Positions 14,298-22,982 of a DNA stretch of 34,925 nucleotides are shown here, in pieces; the first letter of the stretch is position 1; each line of letters starts with the position of its first letter. Under the pieces are notes generated by a model. The model saw nothing but the letters and a program-made list of their open reading frames with translations. It was not told the DNA's origin and did no database searches. The stretch covers positions 1-34,925 of the forward strand of contig CAJKLD010000026.1 in NCBI GenBank assembly GCA_905200645.1, read 5' to 3'. Source of the DNA: an uncultured Phascolarctobacterium sp. GTDB lineage: Bacteria > Bacillota > Negativicutes > Acidaminococcales > Acidaminococcaceae. The position numbers and the translations under genes are program-made.

Positions 14298-15503
14298 TTA
14301 CTGCGCCAGCTTAGCTGCTACGGCGGCTAATTTTTCTGCCCAATCGGCGCAGAAGTCACTGCCGCCTTGAGCGCAGTCGCTTTTACCGCCGCCGCGTCCG
14401 CCAAAGGCCTTATTTAATTCCTGCATCACGGCGCGGCAATCTACGTTGGTATTGGCGCCGGCGACGGCTGCATAGCTGATGCGTTCAGGCTTAGCCGCTA
14501 CCAAAATGCCTAAAACATTTTCGTGCGCCGTAACCTTCGGAATGAACGTCTTAACATCCTTGGCGTCAAAGCCGTCCAAGGGCCAAGCCACAATTTTTAC
14601 CCCGTTGCTGTTTACGGGCGCAGAGCTTAAAATCTCCGTAAGATTTTTTTCGTTCATAGCCAGCAGCTTACCTTTGACAGCGTCCAGCTGGGACTGCATA
14701 TCTTCCTTAAGCTTAGCAATATGCTCCGGCACCAGCTCCGGCTTAGTGGAAAGATTTGCCGCCACGTTCAGCAGTACGCTGTTCTTTTTATCCGCGTCCA
14801 GCAACGCTCTGCGGCCACACAGAAATTCTACGCGGCAACCGTTTTTATGCTTTTCGCGACGAATAACTTTTACGCTGCCAATCATCCCCGTAAAAGGAGG
14901 ATGGGTGCCGCAGCAGGTGCAGATATCGGCATTTTCCACGCTGACAATACGCAGCAGTCCCGTCAGCTTGCTGTTGAACTTGCGCATTTTATCCTTCAGC
15001 TTTACTGCTTCCGTGCTATCCATATAATTGACGGTTACGGGACGGTTTTCCCAAATAATTTCGTTGGTGAAAAGCTCCGCCTGCAACAGCTCTGCTTCCG
15101 TCAATTCCTTATCCAAATCAATAAAAACGCTGTCCTCATTCATGTGGAAGCCTACATTATTAGCCGCAAAAAGCTTCCAGCAGGCAAAGGACAAAATATG
15201 CTCGCCTAAATGCTGCTGCATTCTGTCCAAACGCACCGGCCAGTCCAAAACAGCTTTTACGGCAGTTCCCTCTGCCAGCGGCGCGTTGCATTCATGGTAA
15301 ATATGACCTTCTTTTTCCGACACATGCTCTACTATAATATCATTAAGCCTGCCGCGGTCGCTGAGCTGTCCGCCGCCTTCGGGAAAAAATACGGTTTGGT
15401 CTAATTCTACAAAAAATTTACCGTCTTTTTCGGTGCAAGCAGTTACAACTGCTTCACATTCTTTGAGCAAAGAGTTGTTTTCAAAAAGCTTTACTGTCAT
15501 CAT
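14298..15503 (-). CDS. AlaX-type alanyl-tRNA editing hydrolase with DHHA1 domain
   Basis: The 401-aa protein resembles the editing half of alanyl-tRNA synthetase. It starts with a beta-barrel (FFPEGGGQLSDRG near residue 38), followed by the zinc-binding SAD domain with QHLGEHILS (His-x3-His, near residue 97) and ICTCCGTHP (Cys-x3-His, near residue 195), and ends with a DHHA1 domain containing FGGRGGGKSDCAQGG. This arrangement fits long-form AlaX, which hydrolyses Ser- or Gly-mischarged tRNA-Ala. It lacks the class II catalytic domain, so it is not an alaS fragment. AGGGGG lies directly before tandem ATGs at 15503/15500; either may be used. Confidence 0.9.
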   Translation of the reverse strand: MMTVKLFENNSLLKECEAVVTACTEKDGKFFVELDQTVFFPEGGGQLSDRGRLNDIIVEHVSEKEGHIYHECNAPLAEGTAVKAVLDWPVRLDRMQQHLGEHILSFACWKLFAANNVGFHMNEDSVFIDLDKELTEAELLQAELFTNEIIWENRPVTVNYMDSTEAVKLKDKMRKFNSKLTGLLRIVSVENADICTCCGTHPPFTGMIGSVKVIRREKHKNGCRVEFLCGRRALLDADKKNSVLLNVAANLSTKPELVPEHIAKLKEDMQSQLDAVKGKLLAMNEKNLTEILSSAPVNSNGVKIVAWPLDGFDAKDVKTFIPKVTAHENVLGILVAAKPERISYAAVAGANTNVDCRAVMQELNKAFGGRGGGKSDCAQGGSDFCADWAEKLAAVAAKLAQ

Positions 15504-15577
15504 AAATCCCCCTCACAAATATATATATATCGCTAAAAAACCTTTGAAGATATTTTACCACCTCTGAAAAAAAATAT

Positions 15578-15585
15578 GGTATAAT
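15578..15585 (+). promoter_or_regulatory. Extended -10 promoter for the HAD phosphatase gene
   Basis: TGG followed by TATAAT (15580-15585), about 50 nt before the ATG, with no good -35. It is an extended -10 type promoter in the divergent region between the AlaX and HAD genes. Confidence 0.5.
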
Positions 15586-15636
15586 CAAGATGTATTTTGC
15601 AAAAATATCAAAAATCCCTAGAACAAGGAGCTATAA

Positions 15637-16296
15637 ATGTACCAAAATTTACTTTTTGATTTAGACGGAACCTTAACCAATTCCGCCGAGGGCATTACCA
15701 AATGTGTGCAGCACGCTCTGCACGAAATGGGTATCGACGAGCCTGATTTAAAAAAGCTGGAGGTTTTTATCGGCCCGCCCCTGCGCGCCAGCTACATAAA
15801 ATATTTTGGTTTTACGCCTGAGCAGGCAGAACGCGGCTTGGAGCTGTACCGCGAACGTTACACTAATATCGGCATTTGGGAAAACAAGGTTTATCCCGGT
15901 ATGATGGAGCTGTTAGGCTTATTAAAGCTTGGCGGTTTTCGTTTAGGCATGTGTACTGCCAAGCCGGAGGTTTTTGCGCTGCGCATTGCCGACCATTTTG
16001 GTTTTAACGATTTTTTAGAAAACGTTACGGGCTGCTCTTTGGACGGTAAAACCGATAATAAAGCGCTGGTAGTTGCGGAATCGCTACGCAAATGGAACAT
16101 TGATACGCCGGAGAAAAAAGCTGACGTGGCGCTTATCGGCGACCGCCGCGAGGATGTTTTGGCAGCCCACGCCAACGGCATTGCCTGTATCGGCGTAGGC
16201 TTTGGCTTTGCCGCTCCCGGCGAATTGGCAGAAGCAGGCGCAGACCACTATGCCGCTACTATGGCAGACCTAAAAGCGCTGCTTTTAAACAAATAA
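15637..16296 (+). CDS. HAD-superfamily phosphatase (phosphoglycolate phosphatase-like)
   Basis: The 219-aa protein has motif I LLFDLDGTLTNS at residues 5-16, a helical cap, motif II in MCTAKPE and motif IV in IGDRREDVLAAHANG. These define a subfamily IA HAD hydrolase close to Gph/PpaX/5'-nucleotidase-like enzymes. The exact substrate is unclear. CAAGGAG precedes the ATG by about 8 nt. The metallophosphoesterase gene follows after 16 nt, so the two are likely co-transcribed and end at 17015-17038. Confidence 0.88.
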   Translation: MYQNLLFDLDGTLTNSAEGITKCVQHALHEMGIDEPDLKKLEVFIGPPLRASYIKYFGFTPEQAERGLELYRERYTNIGIWENKVYPGMMELLGLLKLGGFRLGMCTAKPEVFALRIADHFGFNDFLENVTGCSLDGKTDNKALVVAESLRKWNIDTPEKKADVALIGDRREDVLAAHANGIACIGVGFGFAAPGELAEAGADHYAATMADLKALLLNK

Positions 16297-16312
16297 AACA
16301 AACGAGGTTTTT

Positions 16313-17005
16313 ATGCACATTTACGCCATCGGCGACCTGCATTTGTCAGGCGAGCCGCCAACCAAACCCATGGAAATTTTTGGTGAGCATTGGCTGGGAC
16401 ATAAAGAAAAAATTAAAAATAATTGGCTGCAAACGGTGCAGGCAGAGGATACTGTAATTATCTGCGGCGACATCAGCTGGGCCATGGGCTTGCAAAACGC
16501 CGCTGATGACCTTGGCTGGCTGGCGCAGCTTCCCGGACGCAAATTATTGCTACGAGGTAATCACGATTATTGGTGGTCCAGCCTTACCAAAATGCAGCAG
16601 CTTTACGGTGCCGCTTTTGAATTTTTACAGAACGGCTGTATCATGGCAGGCAGTACGGCAATCTGCGGTACGCGGGGCTGGATATTGCCTTCCTCAGAAA
16701 ATTTTTCCGCAGAGGATGAAAAAATCTATAAACGCGAAGCCATCCGCCTGCAATTATCCTTAGACGCAGCCGTTAAACAAAATCCGGAAAAAATTATCGC
16801 AGCCTTTCATTATCCGCCGCTTTTTGCGCCGGAGGAACAAACGCTGTTTACCGATTTATTAGAGCAATATCAAGTACAATTTTGCGTTTACGGTCACATC
16901 CACGGTGAAAATCACGTGCAAACCTTTGAGGGCCTGCGCCAAGGTGTGAATTATAAGCTGGTCAGCTGCGATACCCAGGGCTTTAATTTAATAAGGATTG
17001 TGTAA
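16313..17005 (+). CDS. Calcineurin-like metallophosphoesterase
   Basis: The 230-aa protein carries the dimetal motif set: GDLHL near residue 7 (D-x-H), GDISW near residue 52, GNHDYWW near residue 82, and GHIHGE near residue 197. Family members hydrolyse phosphomono- or diesters. The substrate is unknown; the GNHDYWW variant is typical of the bacterial subgroup found beside other small phosphatases. It is second in a two-gene unit with the HAD phosphatase. Confidence 0.88.
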   Translation: MHIYAIGDLHLSGEPPTKPMEIFGEHWLGHKEKIKNNWLQTVQAEDTVIICGDISWAMGLQNAADDLGWLAQLPGRKLLLRGNHDYWWSSLTKMQQLYGAAFEFLQNGCIMAGSTAICGTRGWILPSSENFSAEDEKIYKREAIRLQLSLDAAVKQNPEKIIAAFHYPPLFAPEEQTLFTDLLEQYQVQFCVYGHIHGENHVQTFEGLRQGVNYKLVSCDTQGFNLIRIV

Positions 17006-17014
17006 AATAAAAAT

Positions 17015-17038
17015 ACCCGCTGACAAAGCGGGTTTTTT
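17015..17038 (+). terminator. Intrinsic terminator after the metallophosphoesterase gene
   Basis: ACCCGC, a 7-nt loop, GCGGGT and then a T run. The reverse strand also ends in an AT-rich tract with five T, so it may work in both directions. Confidence 0.88.
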
Positions 17039-17201
17039 ATTGCGCGCGACCTGCTGCCGGTTTTCGCCGACAGTGCTTACTACTTTCAGCATTTCCAAAA
17101 GTCCCCTCAATTGGCCGCTTCCACGAATCGCTTTTCTCTTTTTTATAGCGATATTTACGTCACGCGACAGAAGCAGGATAAACATTTTAAAATAAATAAA
17201 A
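17039..17201. other. Non-coding stretch between convergent units, no assigned function
   Basis: The region lies between two facing terminators. It contains a possible hairpin CTGTCGG-CGAAAA-CCGGCAG (minus strand, about 17075-17050) and a weak minus-strand reading frame with no ribosome site. No known RNA family was recognised. It could be a decayed gene or a small minus-strand RNA ending at 17015. Confidence 0.3.
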
Positions 17202-17244
17202 AACAACAACGGCGATAGCTATAACGTGCAACACCGTTGTTGTT
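17195..17244 (-). terminator. Intrinsic terminator after purC
   Basis: On the minus strand AACAACAACGG (17244-17234) pairs with CCGTTGTTGTT (17212-17202), 11 bp, followed by a T run. It lies about 115 nt beyond the purC stop; the stretch between is AT rich without a gene. Confidence 0.85.
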
Positions 17245-17357
17245 CATGGTGAAATTATACAACACCAACTATTCCTTGTAAACAGTTTTAGTGTATTTTT
17301 TTTTAAATTTTTGCCGACTTGCAAAAAACGCTTCAATCTTTACAAATTTTTCTAAAA

Positions 17358-18233
17358 TTAGAAAGCAAATTTTTCGCCGGTTAACAGTTCGTATGCTTCA
17401 ATATATTTAGCAATGGTTTTGTCGATAACATTCTGGGGCAGCTCATAGCCGGCGCCGGGATTTTCTTTCAGCCAGTTACGTACAAATTGCTTGTCGTAAG
17501 AGGGTTGGTCGTGACCAACTTCATAGCCTTCCAAAGGCCAGAAACGAGAGCAGTCAGGAGTAATCATTTCGTCGCCCAATACTACTTCACCGTTTTCGTC
17601 CAAACCAAACTCAAACTTGGTATCTGCGATAATAATACCGCGGGACAAAGCGTAATCAGCACATTTTTTGTAAATAGCGATAGTATAATCGCGCAGCTTC
17701 AAAGCGTATTCTTCGCCGCGGCCGGGATACAGCTTTTCTAAAATTTCAATACTGCGTTCTACACTGATATTCTCATCATGGTCACCAATTTCAGCCTTCG
17801 TGCTGGGAGTAAACAAAACTTCCGGCAGCTTTTGGCATTCCTGCAAGCCTTCGGGTAATTTAATACCGCAGATTTCGCCGCTTTCTTTGTAGCCGGCCCA
17901 GCCGCTGCCGGTAATATAGCCGCGCACAATACACTCTACGGGCAGCATTTCCAGCTTTTTGCATTTCATGCTGTTGCCGGTAAATTCGGGTTTGCGGAAA
18001 AATTCAGGCATATCCTGCACATCAACAGAAAGCATATGGTTAGGAACGATATCTTTAGTAAAATCGAACCAAAACTTAGAGATTTGAGTCAGCACAGTAC
18101 CTTTTTTCTTAATATCATTTTTCAGGATAACGTCGAACGCAGAAATACGATCGGTAGCTACCATTACGATGCTGTCACCGATGTCATACATTTCACGAAC
18201 CTTGCCGGATTTGAACGGTTTGTATTCTTGCAT
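17358..18233 (-). CDS. purC: Phosphoribosylaminoimidazole-succinocarboxamide synthase
   Basis: The 291-aa protein is SAICAR synthetase, an ATP-dependent ligase of purine biosynthesis joining CAIR and aspartate. Family features are SGKVREMYDIGD near residue 8, TDRISAFDVILKNDI near residue 28, VECIVRGYITGSGW near residue 103, and IADTKFEFGLDENGEVVLGDE near residue 200. The length matches the longer bacterial/yeast-like class rather than the short Bacillus form of about 240 aa. AGGAGG lies 9 nt upstream. The promoter region has TGG-TATTAT (about 18280). No other pur gene is adjacent. Confidence 0.96.
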   Translation of the reverse strand: MQEYKPFKSGKVREMYDIGDSIVMVATDRISAFDVILKNDIKKKGTVLTQISKFWFDFTKDIVPNHMLSVDVQDMPEFFRKPEFTGNSMKCKKLEMLPVECIVRGYITGSGWAGYKESGEICGIKLPEGLQECQKLPEVLFTPSTKAEIGDHDENISVERSIEILEKLYPGRGEEYALKLRDYTIAIYKKCADYALSRGIIIADTKFEFGLDENGEVVLGDEMITPDCSRFWPLEGYEVGHDQPSYDKQFVRNWLKENPGAGYELPQNVIDKTIAKYIEAYELLTGEKFAF

Positions 18234-18374
18234 TGATAAAGCCTCCTAATATCAACATTATTATTTTACTGTAATATAATACCACATGCCGTCAAAAAAG
18301 TCGAACATTTAACGAAGCTTTTTCTAAAATCTTCGGAAAAAATTCTTGGTCTGGCTAAAAGTTGCTCTCACTTT

Positions 18375-19505
18375 TTATTTCATGGTAATCAATTCGTATT
18401 CACGGGTGCCTAAACCAATTTTTTCTGCATGAGCTAAGCAGCTTTGCCACTCTGATTCCGGAGTAGTATTGTGGAAATGGTCGTGTCCGGCGCAGCCGGC
18501 AGCGTCAGCGGCTAAATGCTCGCCCAAAACAGAATTAGCAATGGCAGGCGCAGCATTTACTAAATCAGCGCAAGCCTGGTCCAAAGCAACGGGATCGAAG
18601 GAAGCCAGCATACCGATATTGGGCACGATGGGCGCATCGTTTTCGGCATGGCAGTCGCAATAGGGAGAAACATCCACAATCAGGCTGACATGGAAGTTGG
18701 GACGATCCTGGCAGATGGCCTGGGCGTATTCGGCCATTTTTTTGTTAAGGTTTTCCTTGCTGGCGTCGTTAAGAGCATGAATTGCATCCATAGGACATAA
18801 GCCTAAGCAGCGTCCGCAGCCTACGCATTTATTGACGTCAATCGTTGCTTTACGGTCGGTAATGGAAGGCGCGCCGTGAGCGCAGATTTTTACGCAGCGT
18901 CCGCAGCCAATACATTTCTTTTGATTAACTTTAGGCTTGCCGTCGTTGTGCATTTCCATTTTGCCTGCGCGGGAGCCGCCGCCCATACCTAAATTTTTAA
19001 TGGCGCCGCCAAAGCCCGTCATTTCGTGGCCTTTAAAATGGGTCAGAGAAATAACAATATCGGCATCCATAATTGCGCGGCCAATTTTTGCTTCCTTAAC
19101 CAGCTCGCCGTTTTTTACGGTCACATAGGCTTCGTCCGTACCCTTAAGACCGTCGGCAATAATAACGTGGCAGTTGGTAGCCAACGGATTAAAACCGTTT
19201 TCGTAAGCGGTATCCATATGCTCTAAAGCATGCTTACGGCTGCCAACATACAGCGTATTGCAGTCGGTCAAAAACGGTCTGCCGCCCAATTCTTTTACTA
19301 AATCAGCCACAGCCTTAGCATAATTAGGACGCAGATAGGAAAGATTGCCCAGCTCGCCAAAATGCAGCTTAATGGCAACAAATTGCTTATTAAAATCAAT
19401 GCTTTCAATGCCAGCCTTTTTCATAAGCTTTTGCAGCTTCGCCGGCAAGCTTGAACCGCCGTAAGCTGTGCGAAAATCTGTAAAATACACTTTGGACTTT
19501 GTCAT
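18375..19505 (-). CDS. DUF362 protein with two 4Fe-4S clusters
   Basis: The 376-aa protein has a DUF362 domain across most of its length (KLHFGELGN near residue 48; THFKGHEMTGFGGAIKNLG near residue 155) interrupted near residues 190-250 by a two-cluster ferredoxin module (CIGCGRCVKIC and CVGCGRCLGLC). DUF362/ferredoxin proteins are frequent in anaerobes and of unknown function; a soluble electron-transfer role is plausible. It lies 24 nt after the PHP gene and is probably the last gene of the znu operon. No clear terminator follows before the purC promoter region. Confidence 0.88.
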   Translation of the reverse strand: MTKSKVYFTDFRTAYGGSSLPAKLQKLMKKAGIESIDFNKQFVAIKLHFGELGNLSYLRPNYAKAVADLVKELGGRPFLTDCNTLYVGSRKHALEHMDTAYENGFNPLATNCHVIIADGLKGTDEAYVTVKNGELVKEAKIGRAIMDADIVISLTHFKGHEMTGFGGAIKNLGMGGGSRAGKMEMHNDGKPKVNQKKCIGCGRCVKICAHGAPSITDRKATIDVNKCVGCGRCLGLCPMDAIHALNDASKENLNKKMAEYAQAICQDRPNFHVSLIVDVSPYCDCHAENDAPIVPNIGMLASFDPVALDQACADLVNAAPAIANSVLGEHLAADAAGCAGHDHFHNTTPESEWQSCLAHAEKIGLGTREYELITMK

Positions 19506-19529
19506 TTTACTCCTCCTTACTTTATCTTC

Positions 19530-20348
19530 CTACAATAAATTCCCTAGCTTCAGCATAGAAGTATCTACATAAGGTACTCCTAATGCGCGCCCCGGAACAA
19601 AAGCTCCGTGACAGTCGCTGCCGCCGGTAATATATAAATTATGTTTCTGACAGTGACGCAATAAGCGCTGCGTTCCTGCTTCGCTATGACCACTGTGATA
19701 ACATTCAAAACCATCTAAAGGCTCTGTGCGCAATAAATCCATTACCCGTTCCAACCCGGGTCCATGAAAGCCGCTGGCTGCGTGAGCGCAAATCGCTATG
19801 CCGCCGGCACCGTGAATGGCCTCTACAACCTGACCAATAGGCGGAAATTCCGGAAAAGACAAATCATGCTCTGCAGTAAAAATACGTTGAAAAAAATCAT
19901 TGACACCGCTGCACAAGCCCTTGTCCTCCAAATAAGCTAAAGCCGCCCAGCCACCGCGCCGCCTGTCATAAGTATAAGCGGCAAACTCCTCACAATCAAC
20001 CGGCCAGCCGTCGCGTTTGAGCAAGGCGATGCTGTCTATGTCCTTCTGCCGCAGTAAATTTTCATTATGCCGCATAAGCTCCAGCAAATGCTTATTATTT
20101 ATATCAATACCGTAGCCTAAAATATGAAAGGATAAGTCTTTCTTGGTAGAGCAAATCTCCGCCGCAGGCAAAAATTTCAGGCCAGCTTCTTTAGCTAAAG
20201 CAGCAGTTTCCGCTACATTGGCTACGCTGTCATGGTCGGTAACGGCAAAAACGCCCAAGCCAACCGACAGCGCCTGCTCCACTAATTCTTTAGGCGTCCA
20301 AGTTCCGTCAGAAGCGGTAGTATGAATATGCAGATCAGCTCTCATCAT
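19530..20348 (-). CDS. PHP-domain phosphoesterase (TrpH/RNase AM-like)
   Basis: The 272-aa protein has the four PHP metal motifs: DLHIHTTASDGT near residue 5, VTDHDS near residue 36, a CAHAASGFHG histidine block near residue 188, and GGSDCHG near residue 240. Relatives include E. coli YciV (RNase AM, a 3',5'-nucleoside bisphosphate phosphatase and 5'-3' RNase). The start overlaps the znuB end by 14 nt, indicating coupling. A metal-dependent enzyme in a metal-uptake operon is suggestive but not proof of a link. Confidence 0.88.
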   Translation of the reverse strand: MMRADLHIHTTASDGTWTPKELVEQALSVGLGVFAVTDHDSVANVAETAALAKEAGLKFLPAAEICSTKKDLSFHILGYGIDINNKHLLELMRHNENLLRQKDIDSIALLKRDGWPVDCEEFAAYTYDRRRGGWAALAYLEDKGLCSGVNDFFQRIFTAEHDLSFPEFPPIGQVVEAIHGAGGIAICAHAASGFHGPGLERVMDLLRTEPLDGFECYHSGHSEAGTQRLLRHCQKHNLYITGGSDCHGAFVPGRALGVPYVDTSMLKLGNLL

Positions 20349-21201
20349 CCTTACCCTCTTCCTCGCAAATGCGGCAGCGGTGAGACGCAGGCTGCTTAGC
20401 CGTCGGTTTGCTGCCTACTACATTGCTCAAAAGAAATAACGCCGTACCCGTCAGCACTATGGTGCCGCCGGGAGCGAGATTAGCGTAATAGGAAACGGTC
20501 AAACCTAAAAATACGGTCAATAAGCCGTAAAGCATGCTTTGCACAATGGTCGCCGCAAAGCTGCGAGCAGTCTGCAAGGCGCAGGCTACGGGAATAACCA
20601 TCATGGCAGAAACCAAAAGCAAGCCTACAATGCGCATGGATAACGCTACCGTCAGCGCGGTCAACAAGGCCAACAGCAAATTTAAACGTTCCACCGGCAG
20701 TCCTGCAACTTTGGCCGAAACCTCATCAAAGGTTATATATTGTAGGGGTCTGTAAAACAGCATTACAAAAATCACAGTACAAAAACCCAAGGCAGTAACA
20801 ATCAATAAATCCTTACTGCTTACTGTCATGAGGCTGCCAAAAAGAATGCTTCCTAAATTAAAGCCGCCTTCCTTATTCAAGCCTGTAAAAATAACCGCCA
20901 AGCCCATACCGCTATAAAAAAATATCGCCAGCACCATATCGGCAGCGTCGCTAAGGCGTATACGCACCCTTTCGATAGCTAAAGCGCCAATAATCGTAGC
21001 AGCCGCAGCGCTCAAAACAGGACTGTAGCCCCACAAAGCTCCTCCCGCAACACCGGCAAAAGCAATATGTCCTAAGCCGTCGCCAATCAGGGACTGACGG
21101 CGCAGCACCAAAAAGCTGCCAATCAACGGACAGATGACGGCCATAATCAAGCCAGCCAGCCACGCCCGCTGCATAAATTCCATTTCTAACATTTCCAGCA
21201 T
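20335..21201 (-). CDS. znuB: Metal (Zn/Mn) ABC transporter permease, ZnuB family
   Basis: The 288-aa ABC-3 family membrane protein has about eight hydrophobic helices. Diagnostic segments are LIGDGLGHIAFAGVA near residue 36 and the late MRIVGLLLVSAMMVIPVA. The soluble tail after about residue 270 contains a small CRIC motif with His. It forms the channel of the ZnuABC importer, following znuC by 11 nt. The ion is Zn2+ or Mn2+; sequence alone does not settle this. Confidence 0.9.
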   Translation of the reverse strand: MLEMLEMEFMQRAWLAGLIMAVICPLIGSFLVLRRQSLIGDGLGHIAFAGVAGGALWGYSPVLSAAAATIIGALAIERVRIRLSDAADMVLAIFFYSGMGLAVIFTGLNKEGGFNLGSILFGSLMTVSSKDLLIVTALGFCTVIFVMLFYRPLQYITFDEVSAKVAGLPVERLNLLLALLTALTVALSMRIVGLLLVSAMMVIPVACALQTARSFAATIVQSMLYGLLTVFLGLTVSYYANLAPGGTIVLTGTALFLLSNVVGSKPTAKQPASHRCRICEEEGKDDES

Positions 21202-21212
21202 TTTCTTTTCCT

Positions 21213-21938
21213 CTACCGATAAAAATAGCCGTGCTTATGATGATGCTGCAAAGCAGCATGCACTTCGCCACGGAAGCAGATGCCATGATTGATACACAAA
21301 GCGCTTTTAGCAGCGTCCGCCGCCAGCTCTAAATCATGGGAAATCATGACGATAGTTATATTCTGCTCCCGGTTGATAGCTTTCAACATAGCGTAAAGCG
21401 CCGTTTTGGAGCCGGTATCAATGCCGGTAGCAGGCTCGTCCAACAGCAAAATCTGCGGACGATGCACCATAGCGCGCGCCAAAAATACTCGCTGCTGCTG
21501 TCCGCCGCTAAGCTCGCCAATTTTACGATTACGCAAATCTGTCAGCTGAAAATCCTGCAAAGCTTTTTCTACGGCCTGCTTTTCTTTCTTCCCAAAGCGC
21601 TGCCACAAACTGCCAGACTTTAGTAAACCTAAAGCGACAACTTCCTCCACGCTGATAGGAAAGCCCCTCTGCATTTTCATAGGATTCTGCGCTACATAAC
21701 CAATTTTATACCAATCCTTGAAGCGGGCAATAGGCTGACCATAATAATATATTTCGCCTATAGTAGGCGGCATAGCGTGAGCCAGCATTTTTAACAGCGT
21801 ACTTTTGCCTGCTCCGTTAGCGCCTATAACCGCAACAAAATCTCCTTGCGCAATATCTAAATCTAATTTGTGAAAAACCCAGCCTTCTCCGTAATCAAAG
21901 CCAAGTCCCCGCACAGTAATAACATTATTTGCTTCCAT
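21213..21938 (-). CDS. znuC: Metal (Zn/Mn) ABC transporter ATP-binding protein, ZnuC family
   Basis: The protein is about 241 aa. It has Walker A GANGAGKST near residue 38, Q-loop YVAQN, signature LSGGQQQR near residue 138, Walker B LLLDEPATGID and the switch His in MISHDLE. The C-terminus is His rich (HAALQHHHKHGYF), as often seen in ZnuC-type ATPases. I choose the ATG at 21938 because AAGGAT sits 8 nt upstream; an in-frame ATG at 21956 lies inside the end of znuA without its own site. The ribosome site overlaps the znuA stop. Confidence 0.9.
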   Translation of the reverse strand: MEANNVITVRGLGFDYGEGWVFHKLDLDIAQGDFVAVIGANGAGKSTLLKMLAHAMPPTIGEIYYYGQPIARFKDWYKIGYVAQNPMKMQRGFPISVEEVVALGLLKSGSLWQRFGKKEKQAVEKALQDFQLTDLRNRKIGELSGGQQQRVFLARAMVHRPQILLLDEPATGIDTGSKTALYAMLKAINREQNITIVMISHDLELAADAAKSALCINHGICFRGEVHAALQHHHKHGYFYR

Positions 21939-21948
21939 TATAGTATCC

Positions 21949-22824
21949 TTATTCATTCAACGCCTTTTTAAGGTTAGCAGCATTCTGCTCCATAATTTTG
22001 AGATAATCTAACCCAGCTTTGCGGCCTTCCTCATCCAAACCTTCTAATGGGTCAAGCACCGCCGTACGGGCACCCGTTTCCTGCGCTACTAAAGCAGCAA
22101 TTTTAGGGTCGGTCAGCGTTTCAAAAAAAACATAGCGTACCTTTTCACGTTTTACCGTAGCAATCAGTCGCTGCATATCCGCAGGCGTAGGCTCTGCTTC
22201 GGCAGAAATACCCGCTACGCTTAACTGGCGCAAGCCGTAGTCGGCAGCTAAATGACCAAAGGCCGCATGAGCAGTAACAAAAACCTTTTTCGGCGCTGTT
22301 TGAGCTACAGAGGTCAACTTCTTGTCCAGCGCTGATAATTTAGCTAAATATTCCTTGCTGTTGCGTTGATAAACCGCAGCGTTTTTAGCATCAACTGCAC
22401 ATAAAGCTTCCGTTATCCGCTCTACTTCAATCATAGCACGCTTAGGGCTCACCCATACGTGCGGGTCTTGTCTACCATTACGCGCAAAAAGCATTTTGCC
22501 TGCCTCCACCGGCAATATTTTGCGCTCGCTTAAAGCATCCAAGGCCTGCTCCGCCCAAGTCTCTACCATGCCGTTATAAACAAAAACCTGCGCATGACCA
22601 AGTTTAGTCAAATCACGTGGCGACGGCTCCCAATCGTGAGGCTCCGCACCGTCCGGCACCAAAGTAGTTACCTGCACATGCTCGCCGCCAACCGCTTGCA
22701 CAAATTCTGCCATGGGATAAAAGCTGGCAGCAACCTGCAGCTTGCTTTTATCTACGCTCTGCGTACTGCCGCAGCCCGCAAGAATATTCATCATAAATAT
22801 TAGTAAAAAAATTAAAATCTTCAT
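21949..22824 (-). CDS. znuA: Metal-binding lipoprotein, ZnuA/TroA family
   Basis: The solute-binding protein has a lipoprotein signal (MKILIFLLIFMMNILAGCG, lipobox LAGC, Cys18). Cluster A-I metal ligands are visible as His in GAEPHDWEPSPRDL, His in DPHVWVSPKRA, His in TAHAAFGHLAADYGL and a late Asp in LDPLEGLDEEG. No His-rich loop is present, so Zn2+ versus Mn2+ is open. Start choice: the frame extends to 22893, but upstream codons cross a hairpin and a consensus promoter, and the signal peptide begins at 22824 (or the ATG at 22830). No Shine-Dalgarno precedes either. Confidence 0.88.
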   Translation of the reverse strand: MKILIFLLIFMMNILAGCGSTQSVDKSKLQVAASFYPMAEFVQAVGGEHVQVTTLVPDGAEPHDWEPSPRDLTKLGHAQVFVYNGMVETWAEQALDALSERKILPVEAGKMLFARNGRQDPHVWVSPKRAMIEVERITEALCAVDAKNAAVYQRNSKEYLAKLSALDKKLTSVAQTAPKKVFVTAHAAFGHLAADYGLRQLSVAGISAEAEPTPADMQRLIATVKREKVRYVFFETLTDPKIAALVAQETGARTAVLDPLEGLDEEGRKAGLDYLKIMEQNAANLKKALNE

Positions 22825-22859
22825 ATTCATAGAATATGCCATTAAACTTAACTTGTCAA
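22822..22859 (-). promoter_or_regulatory. znu promoter with palindromic operator over -10 and start codon
   Basis: TTGACA (22859-22854), 17-nt spacer, TATTCT (22836-22831). The inverted repeat CATATTC-TAT-GAATATG (22838-22822) covers the -10 and the ATG codons. The position and 7-3-7 symmetry suit a Fur-superfamily (Zur/PerR/Mn-type) repressor, though the sequence is not one I can assign to a specific regulator. Seven bases beyond the -10 is exactly the A of the ATG at 22824. Confidence 0.6.
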
Positions 22860-22911
22860 TGTAAAACGGAAAAATCCGCCTCACTTCCGCCATTTCAGCT
22901 GTAAAAACACG

Positions 22912-22941
22912 AAAAAGGCTGCCGGTATAGCCGACAGCCTT
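22912..22941 (-). terminator. Intrinsic terminator after hsp20
   Basis: Minus strand AAGGCTG-t-CGG, loop CTATA, CCG-g-CAGCCTT, then T run. It lies about 40 nt after the hsp20 stop and before the znuA promoter. Confidence 0.88.
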
Positions 22942-22982
22942 AAAAGGAAAGGATGAAAAGGAGTAAGTGGTATAATCAGGAG

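Noticed and set aside
14298..15503. Broken alaS gene
   Set aside because: The frame is intact with its own start and ribosome site, and the domain order (barrel, SAD, DHHA1) is that of complete long-form AlaX proteins.
16988..17209. 73-codon minus-strand frame between the metallophosphoesterase and purC genes
   Set aside because: It crosses two terminators, lacks a ribosome site and has no recognisable family; kept only as a non-coding stretch.
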